Assembly: GCF_000313135.1 (NCBI RefSeq)
Contig: NW_004457526.1
Location: 1-45,762, forward strand
DNA from: Acanthamoeba castellanii str. Neff
Taxonomy: Eukaryota > Discosea > Longamoebia > Acanthamoebidae
Reading direction: 5' to 3'
DNA length: 45,762 nt
Positions 1 through 11,176 of the stretch are shown piece by piece (within the stretch, counting starts at the first letter, position 1; each line of letters begins with the position of its first letter). The translations under genes and the position numbers were made by a program. The notes under the pieces were generated by a model that worked only from the letters and a program-made list of their open reading frames with translations, was not told the DNA's origin and did not search any database.

Positions 1-485
1 GACACGACACGACACACACACGACACACTGGTGTGAGTGCGGTTCTAAGGTTCTGCAGGAGGGCCGGCCGGCCAGCGGTACCCTGGTGGTCCCAGTACTG
101 GTCGAAGCGATGCTTGAAAATGTAGAGGCCACGCCACCCGCCCGGCCGCCCAGCTGGGCCGCCCACGCCTCGTCCTTGGGCAGCACCTGCCATCGCTACA
201 CAACCAAAATTAAAGAATATTTATTTAATAAGAATAAAAGATCTGAGTATTTTATTTTATTTTATATTAGTTTTGCAGGGGCAAGGTGCACAAAAATAAA
301 ATAATTGTATATTGAATTATTGGGGGGGGGCGCACGGAGGTGACGAGGGGGCGCCAGAGGAGGTCGTCGTCGGCCACGCGTAGCCAGTCCTGGCACACCT
401 GACGCGAGAGCACCAGGCCGTCCGCCGAAAGCCAGCTCAGCACGCCCACCAGCACCTCGTCCGCAAGCTGCACCACCGACGCCAT
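1..485 (-). CDS. F-box protein, N-terminal part
   Basis: Predicted exons are 336..485 (start codon at 485) and 82..195; the rest lies outside the window. The first 50 residues form an F-box: a leucine-rich start (LADEVLVGVLSWL) followed by the usual VCQDWLRVADDDLLWRPL segment. By family, such proteins bind Skp1 and bring substrates to an SCF ubiquitin ligase; the substrate-binding part is not visible. The second exon starts in one frame (RWQVLPKDEAWAAQL) and continues in another (WRGLYIFKHRFDQYW, a stretch typical of amoeba F-box proteins). One missing base near 133 would join them and would also give the right phase at the next donor, so I suspect an assembly error rather than a dead gene. 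The 130 bp up to the next gene hold its promoter. Confidence 0.7.
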
Positions 486-614
486 GGCCTCTTCTTCTCT
501 GCTTCTCTTCTTCTATTGCCGCCTTATCCCTTTGTGCTTTTATTTATGTATTGATATTTATATTGGAAAATATTAATTTATATTTATATTTCTATGTTTT
601 TCATTGGCAGTTCG

Positions 615-2703
615 TCAGCGTCCGGTGAAGCCGTGGGCGTAGATGCGGTCGCGGGTGATGTGGAGCACGGTGTCCACCATCCGCGCCATCGATGCAAAGT
701 GGGCCTCGTAGACCGTGGCCAGCTTCTCGCGCATGCGGGCCAGCGCCTCGTCGTCGATCCGGCCGATCACGTCGGGTATGCTCGCCCACTGGCTCTCCGG
801 CACCTGGCGCAGATCAGAGACAGTCAGGGACGCAACCGCGGGTGGGCCAACATCAATGGTAGTGTGGCGGGCAATTAAGGTGGCAGTGGCGGTGGCAAGA
901 AGGCGAGACGTACAAAGATGGCGATCTCGTCCCAGCGGACGGCCTCGGAGAAGGGAAGGACGTAGTTGTCGGCCAGGATGACCGGTACGGCGTTGGCCCG
1001 CATGGCCTCCGTCAAGCGATACGAGTGCAGGCCGTTGCCCTATTATTTGATGATGGTTGATAATGATGGTTGATGAAGATGAGCGCAATGGGTGATGAAG
1101 GGGCACGCACCTGAACGATGAGGGCGAACTTGGTGTTGAGCATGAGGTCATGATAGTCGCCTGAGTCGCCTGAATGCTGCAAGACAATCCCTGTATGTGT
1201 ATATTGTCGGTTATGAGGACGTGCCATCACCACTGGTGAGTTGTGTGTGCTTTGGTCGAACGCACCGCGCGACGAATCATCCAGCCCGGCCCTCACCTTC
1301 GGCCGAAGCCGGTGTCTGAGTGCGTGGACAATTAGAAAAAGAAAGCTCCGGTCAGGGACTGGTCGACCCTAGAGGCGAACGGTTCAAGAGGTGGTAAGGC
1401 GGTACCGGCGATTGTTGCCGCCCTTGAAGGTGAGCAGGTACTTGGACGGCCGGCGGGCGAAGCCGCCCCTGCGGTTGGAGAGCTCGATGGCGGTCTCGTT
1501 GACCGGCGCCTGTGCGTAGAGCGGGAACGAGATGTCGAACCCCAGCCGGTACCGCTCCGCCGCGAACCCGCTCTTCACTCCCATCGCCTTTCCTGCACCA
1601 CCACCACCATGTCGTTACTATGTTGAACTCTATTCACGCATAAAGCGATGTTAACATGAATGATCGCTATAAATAGTGAGGTGGGGTACCAATGTCGTAT
1701 CGCATCCGTTCGCTGTCGTGGATCTCGAGGACCAGGTGGTTGCGGCCACCGTTCCAGTGGGTGAGCTTGGCCAGCTGATCAGCCACAGTCCACGGACCCA
1801 TTTCTCCTTTGAACTCGAACTTACTGTGGTCCACCGGCCAACGCTCAGTTGCTGGGCGGCACACCGCACGCACACGCACATGCACCACCGCACACACGCA
1901 CGACACGAACACGAAATACCACGTACTCCCCTCCACAGGCGCTGATGACGCAGAGCGTGTCCACCTCGGGGAACAGCACACAGGCTTGCGACGGGTCTGG
2001 GTCCACAAAAGCCATCACCGCGGTGATCAGCCCGCAATTGCATTCCAGAACCAAGGCGGAGGTACAGATGAGGGTACCTGGCGTGTACCACGGGTGCCGA
2101 ACCATCGCCTGCTTGAGCGCCGCGTACTGGTCCGAGTCCTCTATTTCTCTGCACGTGCGATGGGCCACATGCAATCAGCACCAGAGGCCACGATCGTGGT
2201 TAGATCTGATCACAGGGAAGGAAGCAGTTGTCAAAGTAGTACTTGAGAGATTGAGAGCGAAGTGGGTCGATGGAGAAGCTGAACTTGGTCCTTTGTTGTT
2301 CAAAGAGGAGGAGGAAGTAAGGCAAGTGCGTTTGTGGTTGGTGCACATGTGAGTTGTTGCGGTAAAGATGGTGATGTCGGGGCGTGCCTGTCGGTCGGGC
2401 AGCGCGAGAAGTCGAAGCAGCTCTGCATCGTGCAATATCCAGTACCCATGTTTGGGTCGCAGTCCGTATAAAATAATCCTGTACCACAAAATAAATAGAT
2501 ATAGATATAAACCAAAAAGAAAAAAATGTCGGAGAATTATATGTACGCCAGTCTTCGAACCACATTATCTTCATGACGCCGAGAGCCCACAGAGTGACCA
2601 CCATCTGCACGGCCACTATGCCCACCACCGCCAACCGTGAGCACCGATGAGGGCTTGATCGCGAGCACCACCACCAGGCCCTGCTCGCAAGCTGTGGCCG
2701 CAT
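615..2703 (-). CDS. Exostosin-like glycosyltransferase (GT47 domain)
   Basis: Nine exons: 2547..2703, 2347..2478, 2078..2148, 1927..1996, 1823..1690, 1406..1592, 1111..1315, 914..1039, 615..803, about 423 residues. Residues 24-44 are a membrane anchor after a short basic tail, so this is a type II Golgi/ER enzyme. The rest follows the GT47 half of animal EXT1 in order: CFDFSRC, WYTPDPSQACVLFPEVDTL, HWNGGRNHLVLEIH, YDIGKAM, PSKYLLTFKG, LMLNTKFALIVQGNGLHSYR, AVPVILADNYVLPFSEA and a C-terminal helix ending DRIYAHG. Family knowledge says GT47 exostosins transfer sugars from nucleotide donors; the product here is unknown. The GT64 half of animal EXT proteins is absent. Inside exon 2, CFDFSRC and the following PDITIF lie in different frames; one missing base near 2407 repairs this and makes the whole CDS divisible by three. 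An optional short intron inside 1111..1315 cannot be excluded. Confidence 0.88.
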
Positions 2704-2868
2704 CGCCGGCAGTTGAGTTGGTTGTGCCGGAGTGGGAGCCGGAGGATTTTGGCCCTACGCTGATGTTCAAGACGTTTCGAAATAGTTTTGAAACGATTTT
2801 AAAAACTCTAACGAAACAAGAAAGGCGTTGGCGCGAAACGCAACAGAATCGTGAAAGCAATTCGAAGG
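2704..2868. promoter_or_regulatory. Divergent promoter, exostosin-like / CENP-N genes
   Basis: Only 165 bp separate the two start codons, which point away from each other, so this stretch must hold both promoters and both 5' leaders. I see no clear TATA box. Inferred from layout only. Confidence 0.5.
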
Positions 2869-3611
2869 ATGGAAAGGGACGAGTCGAGCGAGAGCGAAGA
2901 AGAGGGGGAGAAGAGGGGGGTCACATACAACAGACTTCGCTCTATCCTCAAACGAATCAGCCCAATCGAGGAGCTCACCACTTTTCTTACCAGCCACAAG
3001 TTTTTCCAAGTCAGCTCGGACTTGGCCAATCCCAATCGCGCCAAGTCCCACATCATCAGTGATCTCAGACGCCACTTAGTACGCTGCAGCCATTTCTTTC
3101 ATTTTTGATTGAATTTATTTACATTAGAAAAATAGCCGTTTTATATTTATTGACACTTCTTTTCAATCAGGAGGGAGAGGTGACCGAAGACCACGTCGCC
3201 GCCGCAGATCTGCTGCTCTGCTGTACGCCCCATTTATTTTTAATACTATTTATTTCTTTATTTAAAAGGCTTGTGTAGCGTACATCATCGTGGTTCACGC
3301 TTTTGTCCCACCGACGTGGACGACGTGCAGCGCTGGGGCTCAGACAGCGCACATGGACGACCTACAAGCTCACCCCCAGGGACGAACAGAAGCACACCTC
3401 GTCGAGCTCCTCCCCGTACGTACTTGCTACTTTCTCTTCTTTCTCCTCCTGCTGAGCTCAAGCTCTCTTTCTTGTTCTCTGCTTACACGCCTTTCGGGTC
3501 ACTCACAGGAGCGGAGCCGACCCAGAACAGTTCGCCCGACGGCTCGGCGAGGAAATCGAACTGTTCGCTCCACACGTACTGCACACATTTCTTCTCGCGC
3601 ATGCGTTGTTC

Positions 3612-3654
<43 letters not shown>

Positions 3655-5116
3655 GCGTGTGTGGTGACACGCGTACGGTGTTAGCTCACCTTCTCTGTGG
3701 ACGACCAGCACCTGCACGTGCAGATGCACAACGACGTGTTGTGGGCGCGGCTGCGCATCGCGCATCTGGGCGTCGCGGTGCGCACCCACATCGCCTACAT
3801 CGCCTATTGCCCGCGGTCTCGCGCCGTCTTTGCGAGCAACATCGCAGCCTCGCTCCACGACATCATCATCCACGCCCTCGGTACCCCCCTTGCCTTCCTT
3901 TCGCGTGTGTGTATGCGATGGTGCGCGTGCATGCGGTAGTGCGTGTGCGGTGGTGCGTGTGCGGTGGTGCGTGTGCGTGTGCGGTTTAGCGAACACGATG
4001 GCTAATGTGTGCTGTACGGCAACCCATTAGAAACCGCTCTGAGCTGCGAAGTGGAGAAAACAAAACTGCACGGCAAGAACGTCAGTACGGCTTCAACTCG
4101 CCCCGTGTCTGTTGCGTGCGTGTGCGGTGGTGCGGTGGTGAATGGAATGCTGCTGCGTCGGCGGTTGGTTTGACGCTTACGTTCGTCCCCTTTGCGTCGA
4201 TTCGATTTGCAGAAGCGCTGATGGACATGATGCTCAACCGGGACGGCCAAGGCCCGTATCGCGACTATCGAGCCGACAGCCACCCACTGCAGCAGCAGCT
4301 TTCCGCCGCGGCCGCGACCGACGAGTCGCAGCGGCGGCCCGTGCCGTCATCGCCGCCGCTGCCGGTCGTGGTCGAGGATGCCGAAGCCCGGCACAGGACC
4401 GAGCAGCACTTGTTCGACGCCTTCGGCTCGTCGCCCATGCCCGCGCTCGACCAGGTCAACTTCAGGGTATGACCGACCACCTTCCCCCACCACCATCCAT
4501 GCCGTGTGCGCACGCGGCTCACAACGAACGGCGGCTCGCGCGCAGATTGTGGACTCCTTCCGTGGCGGCTTCGAGCTCGGACCGCGATTCGAGTGCTCGG
4601 TTCGGTTCGAGGGACCCAACGTACTGGAGGTACTCGCCTCACGAGCTCGCGTGTCGTGCCATGTGCCATGTGCCGTGTGCGCACGCACTGTGCGTGTCGT
4701 GTGTCGTGTGTAGTGTCGTGCTACTTTACTCATCGTGTGTGGTGGGCGCGTAGGGCATCCGTAAGCTGGTGCAACTGGGGATCGCGCAGCCGCCGCTGCC
4801 GCACTATCTGGCGAATCTGGCGTCGCTGTGCCAGAACAGCTTCGACCTCGTCAACCCGAACCCGGACACCGGCGAACAGAATCAGGACGCCGGTGGCGCC
4901 GCCGAACGACAGCGACAGCGCGGCGGCAAGCGAAAAGAGCGAGACGAAACCACCACGACCACCACGACGTCATCAACTGCATCGTCGTCAACTTCATCAT
5001 CGGCCACGTCAGCACAAGTACATAGAGACGAGGAGGCCAGCCAGCAGCGTCGACCAACAACGTCCCAAAGGGAAGGCTACGGCATCGTCCAGAGGGGCGA
5101 GAAGCGGCGCGGCTGA
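2869..5116 (+). CDS. CENPN: CENP-N/Chl4 inner-kinetochore protein
   Basis: Nine exons: 2869..3078, 3171..3222, 3269..3415, 3509..3575, 3685..3880, 4031..4084, 4213..4466, 4546..4629, 4754..5116, about 475 residues. The order of conserved segments matches CENP-N: an N-terminal pyrin-like part (RLRSILKRISPIEELTTFL, then VAAADLLLC), WTTYKLTP, LTFSVDDQHLHVQMHNDVLW, THIAYIAYCPRSRAVFAS, LHGKNVKALMDMMLN, FGSSPMPALDQVNF, and the C-terminal VRFEGPNVLEGIRKLVQLGI. CENP-N is a subunit of the constitutive centromere network that binds CENP-A nucleosomes and pairs with CENP-L. The last ~65 residues are a Thr/Ser-rich low-complexity tail not seen in the animal protein. The frame changes inside exon 3 before WTTYKL; one missing base near 3351 restores all phases. 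The 5' end of exon 3 is the least certain junction. Confidence 0.87.
3612..3653. repeat. GCGT tetranucleotide run in an intron
   Basis: About ten copies of GCGT lie in the CENP-N intron between exons 3509..3575 and 3685..3880. It is one of many simple-repeat introns in the window. Confidence 0.9.
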
Positions 5117-5361
5117 AGTGACTTTTCTTTTTGTTTTCTTTTTCTTTTTTCGACCAGTAGCAATAACTCCGTGTCACAGCGAACGCCCGGAAATTACCCG
5201 GCGCGCCAAGGTGAGAAGAACTGATTTGATCTCGCAGCGAACAGTGACTTGTGAGTCTTACTCGAGCGGGATCCATCGATCGAATCTTTCTGACCGCATT
5301 CGATTAGAGACATCGCACAGCGCAGTTTCCTTTTCCTCTTACTTCTTCGTCAATTATCAAA

Positions 5362-6011
5362 ATGTCGCTCAACGTGACGGAGGAAATCACTATCGATGCG
5401 CCAGCTGACGCTGTCTGGAAGGTGGTTGGCGATTTCTTTGGTCTTAGCCAGTGGCTCCCCACCACCACCTGCGAGGTACGTGTCATACATGGCCCATCTT
5501 CTTGTGAGGTAATGCCATAGATCCTCCCGGACCCCCCCCCGGTACTATATCGTTTGTGATAGACTTTACTTAATGGACACTCCTAACCCCTCGCAGGAGA
5601 CCGATGCTGTCGATGGCAAGAAGACCCGTCTTATCACCATGACGGTTACTGGCGCCAAGCTTGTCGAGGCGCTTGACGAAGTCAATGAGGAGGCCAAGAG
5701 CATCAAGTTCCACGTTGTCGAGAGCCCCTTCCCCATCACCAACTGCAACACTGAGGTAAGTCGGCCCTGCCCCCTCTACAACCTCCAAATGCGAACCCTC
5801 GATCTACTCCTTCACTCCATTTTCCAATCTCTGACCTTCTACTCAACAGATGAAGGTGCACGATTTGGGAGATGGCAAGAGCAAGTTCACCTGGGCCAGC
5901 GACTGCGACCCCAAGCCCGGCACTGGCGACAGCGTTAAGCCGCTGCTCGCTCAGCTCTACAAGGGTGGCAATGGCGCTCTCAAGGCGCACATGGAAGAAG
6001 CCTCCTCGTAA
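5362..6011 (+). CDS. SRPBCC (Bet v1/START-fold) protein
   Basis: Three exons: 5362..5475, 5597..5755, 5850..6011, 144 residues. The start ITIDAPADAVWKVVGDFFGL followed by a tryptophan-containing strand (SQWLP) is the classic opening of the polyketide-cyclase/dehydrase branch of the SRPBCC superfamily. The middle strands and the long C-terminal helix (VKPLLAQLYKGG onward) complete a single helix-grip domain at about its usual length. Members bind hydrophobic ligands in a central cavity, some with enzymatic activity; the ligand here cannot be predicted. There is no signal peptide, so it is probably cytosolic. The second intron starts with a canonical GTAAGT. The coding sequence strongly favours C/G-ending codons, which fits a well-expressed gene. 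It converges on the polyubiquitin gene. Confidence 0.88.
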
Positions 6012-6332
6012 GGGACCTGCTTGCTGCTGGTGCTTGCAGGAGGAGGACTGCGACACGCTACGAGGCGACACTGGTGATGATGATGGATGAAGGAGGAGGA
6101 GTGTAGAGTAGCGTGATTGATAGCAACCCTGATAGGGAGGTGCTGAATGGAAGGGCGTGAACACCACCAACGCAAGGCCACAACGAAATGATGATGATAA
6201 GGTCCTTGCCGAGTAGAGCAGGCAATAAAAGCGCGACATTCCCTTCACACACGAAGCGGGTGGACTCTGCGTGTAGTGGTTTATGAACAGTTGTGTTGTA
6301 TTTGCAGAAAGTAGTAGCTGTAGGCAACACTC
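6012..6332. other. Convergent 3' region
   Basis: This stretch lies between the stop codons of two genes that face each other (SRPBCC and polyubiquitin). It holds their 3' untranslated ends; an AATAAA lies on the plus strand near 6224. I see no further gene. Confidence 0.6.
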
Positions 6333-7064
<732 letters not shown>

Positions 7065-7084
7065 CTACGCTGCGGTCAGGTCAC

Positions 7085-7092
7085 CTTTTTAT
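7085..7092 (-). promoter_or_regulatory. TATA-like box of polyubiquitin gene
   Basis: On the minus strand the sequence reads GCATAAAAAGG about 65 bp before the ubiquitin ATG, a plausible TATA box at a usual distance. No experiment supports it. Confidence 0.5.
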
Positions 7093-7289
7093 GCGGCTGG
7101 GCCCTTGGGTTCGCAGAACGGAATTGTTGGAGAATTTTTAGCTCAAACACCGATTGTCCGGAAGGAAAACATGATTTCATTGTATTTTCCTTGTATTGTT
7201 AGACGTAGCTGATTGTTCATCTCTCTTGGTTCCGAAATGGTACGCCGGCTCCTTTCGAAGTAGTATGTTGCACCGGGTTTGGCGTAGGT

Positions 7290-7746
7290 ATGTATTTAAT
7301 TTTCATGTATTTGTTTGGGAAGAGCGCGGACGGGCGTTACTGCATGCGAGTGCATCACGCGAAGGCAGCGCTGCTGCTGGACCTCGTCGACGAGGCGTGG
7401 GCCAAAGACACCCTCCCCGATGACCGTACGTTCCACATCACGTCGCCCTTTGCTTCCTACCCCCCTCTGTTCTGTTCTCTGTTTAAGTCTTGCCTTGAAG
7501 TAAACCACCCCCGCCTTTACGCAGTCCTGATGCTGCCGCTGGAGATGCAAGTCGACCCTGAGACCGACGAACAGAGTGCGTGCACCTCTTCTTGATCAGG
7601 CCTCGCGGCTGCGTCGTGAGCCGATGGTCGGCTCCAGCTCCTGCGCCGTCGTTGATCGTCTTACTTTGTTTTTTTCGCTTGCAGAGGTCCCGCAGGAGGA
7701 CGAAGTGTGGGCAGACCTGGGCCTCGGCGAGTTCACCGAGAGCTGA
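7290..7746 (+). CDS. ANAPC13: Anaphase-promoting complex subunit 13
   Basis: Exons 7290..7425, 7525..7575, 7685..7746, up to 82 residues. The segment DLVDEAWAKDTLPDD, the run LLMLPLEMQ and the acidic DEVWADLGLGEF correspond in order and spacing to the three conserved stretches of APC13 (animal form DLIDDAWREDKLP ... PLNELP ... WTDLAL). APC13/Swm1 is a small structural subunit that stabilises the TPR-lobe proteins of the APC/C, the ubiquitin ligase that starts anaphase. The start is uncertain: the ATG at 7290 or 7305 may be used, or a first exon at 7265 with a very short intron (GTATGT donor at 7288). Length is close to the family (about 75 residues). It shares an intergenic region with polyubiquitin. 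Confidence 0.85.
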
Positions 7747-8081
7747 CCCGCATCGCCAAACGGCGAAGCTCACCACGGCCTGCACGACGAAGTGTTCGTC
7801 CTACTGGCCCACCGCTTTACACAGCACAACACCTTCCTCTTCCCACCTCCTCTCAAGACACAACACAGCATGACGCTACACAAGAAGAGAGGCGGGGTTG
7901 TTATGTCACAAATGTGTGGAGGTGTTTGCATTCTTGTTACAACATGTGGAGGAGAGTACTGATGAGATGTTTCCAGCAGCACCAGCCAGCAGGTAGAGAG
8001 AAGGGGAGGGAGAGTGTTGGCTATGTACAACCCAACGGGGCGGTTAGTTGGTTTGGTATTGATTGGGTCACCGTGTGCTGG
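7747..8081. other. Convergent 3' region
   Basis: This lies between the stop codons of the APC13 (+) and three-RRM (-) genes. The first ~80 bp after the APC13 stop are GC-rich and look exon-like in composition, but no frame gives a recognisable protein. Otherwise only 3' untranslated sequence is expected. Confidence 0.5.
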
Positions 8082-10805
8082 TCAGCCCTCTACAATGTAG
8101 GCCTGCTGCTGCTCTGCCTCCTCCTCACCCAGCTCCTGTCCCCAGGCACAACAGCAGATGAGCCAAGGAAAGCATGGAAAGGCAAGAAAGACCCGCAGAC
8201 CCGCACCTGCTGCTGCTGGTACATCGTCGGGTCGCCAGATGCCATCTGCTGCTGCTGCCACTCGTCCACGTCGAAGCCCTGCTCATCGAGCGTATGCGGA
8301 CTTTGTGCCGTGTCATACATCCTGGCCGTTGGTTTGGTTGGTTTGGTTGGTTGGTTGTGATGACGTCAGCTTCTTCACACATTGGTGCATGCGTGGGGCG
8401 GGGGAGTACCAGGAAGGGGAGTAGCCGAGCGGCATGGCCATGGGCTGGCCCTGGGGGTAGGCCCCGTACGGGGCGAAGCCCGCGGACGACGAGGCCCGCC
8501 GGCCAGCCGGGTAGTAGTTGGGCGCCATGACCTCGGCCGACGGGCTCTGCTGGCCCGCGCCGCCGCCGCCGCCGCCGTAGCCGTACCTCCCGCCGCCTCC
8601 TCCGCCGCCGTGATATCGCTGGGGCGACGCTACCGCGCCTCCGCTCCCACCCATGTAGACCGGCATTCCGCCCATCTGCACAACAACGTGAGTGTCGTGG
8701 TGCGTGTGCGGCCGCGTGTGCGTGTGCATGTCGTGGTGCGTGTGCGTGTGCGTGTGCGTGTGCGGTGGTATGTGCGTGTGCTGTGTGCGGGAGAGGGGAG
8801 GGAACCATCATGGGGACGGGGTAGGGGAAGCTGGTGGCGTAGTAGGGGCCGGGGCCGGGGAGGTAGGGGTTGCCACCGGTGGCCAGGCTGCTGAAGTACT
8901 TCTGCGTCCGTCGCTTGTTCTTCATCTCCAGCGACTCGCAGTACTGCACTCGTATCCTCCGCTCCAACCACTCGGCTCCGTTCTGGCAACGCCACGTATG
9001 CGAAATTTCATATAGTCAGAGCTATGCAACACACATATATACGTTGTTGCAATGTAACATAACACTACAATATGTTGTGTTTGTTCATAACAGGAAGGAG
9101 CGGGCCGAGGCCACACGCACCTCATGCTCGATGGCCGACGCAGACGACGAGGCGTGTCGGAATCGGACGAAGGCAAACGCATTTCGCGGGAGCGCTGCGG
9201 GATTGAGAGTGAGTCGAACGCACACACGTGTCGTGTCATCTCGTTTGTGCGTGTTGCGTGCTGCGTGTGTCGTGCGTTGCGTGTGAATGTCGCACCCATG
9301 GAGTTCTCCTGGGCTTCGTCTCGGTTGATGAGGGTGACCGCGTCGACTTGGCCGTAGGCCCCGAACCGCTCCTCGAGGGCTGCCTTGGTGACCAGCAGCG
9401 GGTTGAGCCCGCCGACGAACACGTTGTACTTGTCCACGCCCAGCACGTCCGGGTCGTTGCTGCTCGTGGCCCACTCCACCACCCATTTCCGGAACTGATT
9501 CTTCAGGCCCTGTTGTTGTTGCGCACCCCCGCCACCTTAATCAGCCGCCACCACCGCCATCTTCACTAACGCACCTCTCGTTAAGGTGGTCGGGGCCACA
9601 CAGCCACCTTAAGAAAGCGAAAGCGAAAGCGAAGGCGGAGCGTACGAGATAGGCGGCCATGGCGTCTTCCCGGAAGACAAACTTGACAAAGCCGCAGCCC
9701 TTGCTCTTCTGGGTCTGGTGGTTCTTGATGACCGTCACGATCTCCACCGGCCCATAGCACTCCACCGCCTCCCTCAATTTCTGCGCCGATTCAGGGGTCA
9801 GTGCTGCGTGTCGTGTCGTGTCGTGTCGTGTCGTTGGTCGTGTCGTGTGTGTCGTGTGCGGTGAACTTACCACATTGGTGAGGGAGCGGTTCATCTTGGC
9901 GATGAAGAGTGTGCGATTGACTTTGGCCTTCTCCACTCGTAGTCGACGGCCGTCCAGCGCCACGTTGTTGGTCAGCAGCAACGCATTGTTGGCCTCCTCC
10001 GTGCTCTAATGCCACACTCTCTGTTAGTCACCGCACACGCCACACACCGCACATGCCACACGCCACGCCGCACACGCCGCACACGCGCTGTACATGGCAG
10101 GAACGTACGGAGTACTGGACGAAGGCGTAGGGACGGGAGGAGCGGTCCTTCATGAGCTTGATCTTGAGGACTTCGCCGTGGGTGGCGAACAGCTCGTGCA
10201 GGGCGTCCTCCGACGTGTCCGGCGACAGACTGGCCACGAACAGGCACGCCTGCGGTGGTCCCTTGGGCTCACCACCACCGTCAACGCCTCCGCCTCGTGT
10301 TCGTGACATGAACCCATCATCATCATCGCCATCATCGCCATTACCATCATCACCGTCATCGCCATGGCCGCTACTATAGTCCACCAGTCGATGGTGTGTC
10401 TCTTGGTCCTTGTCGTGTGGTTGCTCACCTTCGTCTTCTTTGGCCTTGCCGTCGCTGTCGTGGTTGGGGTCGTTGTGGTCTTCTTCAAGGTCACCGTGAC
10501 CTGTGCCGCCGCCGCTGCTGCCGGCGTCGACCACGGGTCCATCGCCCTGCTGCTGCTGCAGCTCGTGCGGGTCGGCGTCGGCGTAGCGCCTGCCGGCCGT
10601 CGTTTCTGTGCACGTGCGGGCCAAAGGTCGCGTCAGCATATGTGCAAAAGTTAAAAATGCAATATAAAATAATGCAGCTGTAGGCAACATGCCGTCGTGT
10701 GTGTTTTATGTGTAGCCAGGCGTATGGTTGCCCTCCAGCCCTTCTCTTTGGGCTCATCAAGCAGTTAAAGAAAGCAGGGGGGGGCATACGAGCAGCGGTG
10801 GACAT
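8082..10805 (-). CDS. Three-RRM RNA-binding protein
   Basis: Ten exons: 10790..10805, 10109..10605, 9871..10005, 9646..9780, 9296..9509, 9121..9194, 8806..8982, 8410..8675, 8207..8321, 8082..8135, 560 residues. After an acidic Asp/Glu-rich N-terminal region (to ~120) come three RNA-recognition motifs. RRM1 is about 125-199 (RNP2 CLFVASL, RNP1 YAFVQYS), RRM2 about 202-280 (TLFIAKM; GCGFVKF), and RRM3 about 289-370 (NVFVGGL; AFAFVRF). The C-terminal third is low complexity: Pro/Tyr-rich, a Gly/Tyr-rich block in exon 8, then a Gln-rich tail ending AYIVEG. This layout is typical of mRNA-binding proteins that form granules; the exact orthologue is not clear. The 16-base first exon carries the start codon and is supported by phase only. 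The exon 8/9 junction is the least certain. Confidence 0.85.
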
Positions 10806-11176
10806 GGTGCGTCGTGGCCAAAAGCGTTTGTTCACGTTTGTTGTTGTGTTACGGTGAAGAGAAGTCTTGCTTCGGCGTTTTTTCCTCGAAGCGAAGACAG
10901 CTTTGTTTCGCCCAGCAGCTCGGTTTGAACGGCTGTGCAAGGCTCTCTGCTCAGTGTTGTCTTCTTGTCTTCTCTTCTTGTTGTTGTTTTTATCTAGCCA
11001 GACTGCGTGGTGACCGATGTGCGTGTTCGTTCTTTTTCGTCGTTCCAGTTCCACCCCACGCCCCAAAAACGGCCGCAGGGATTCTTCTCGTTGGCGTCAC
11101 CTTTCCCTGAAGATTCCCCCTTTTTTCCCACATTTTGAACTATCTGAAATTCCACAACATAAAATTCCAACTATTT
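10806..11176. other. Intergenic, promoter of three-RRM gene
   Basis: About 370 bp between the LRR gene's stop codon and the RRM gene's start codon (both minus strand). It holds the 3' end of one and the promoter of the other. I see no ORF with coding character. Confidence 0.5.

Noticed and set aside
1809..2352. Overlapping plus-strand ORFs of 145 and 167 residues
   Set aside because: Antisense to exons and introns of the exostosin-like gene, whose minus-strand homology is clear.
7580..8360. Plus-strand ORFs of 97 and 217 residues downstream of APC13
   Set aside because: They start inside an APC13 intron or 3' region and read through the antisense of the RRM gene; Arg/Cys-rich with no domain.
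8125..8967. Minus-strand ORF of 280 residues
   Set aside because: It runs through two introns of the three-RRM gene in a frame different from the supported exons; His/Thr/Arg-rich repeats come from intron simple sequence.
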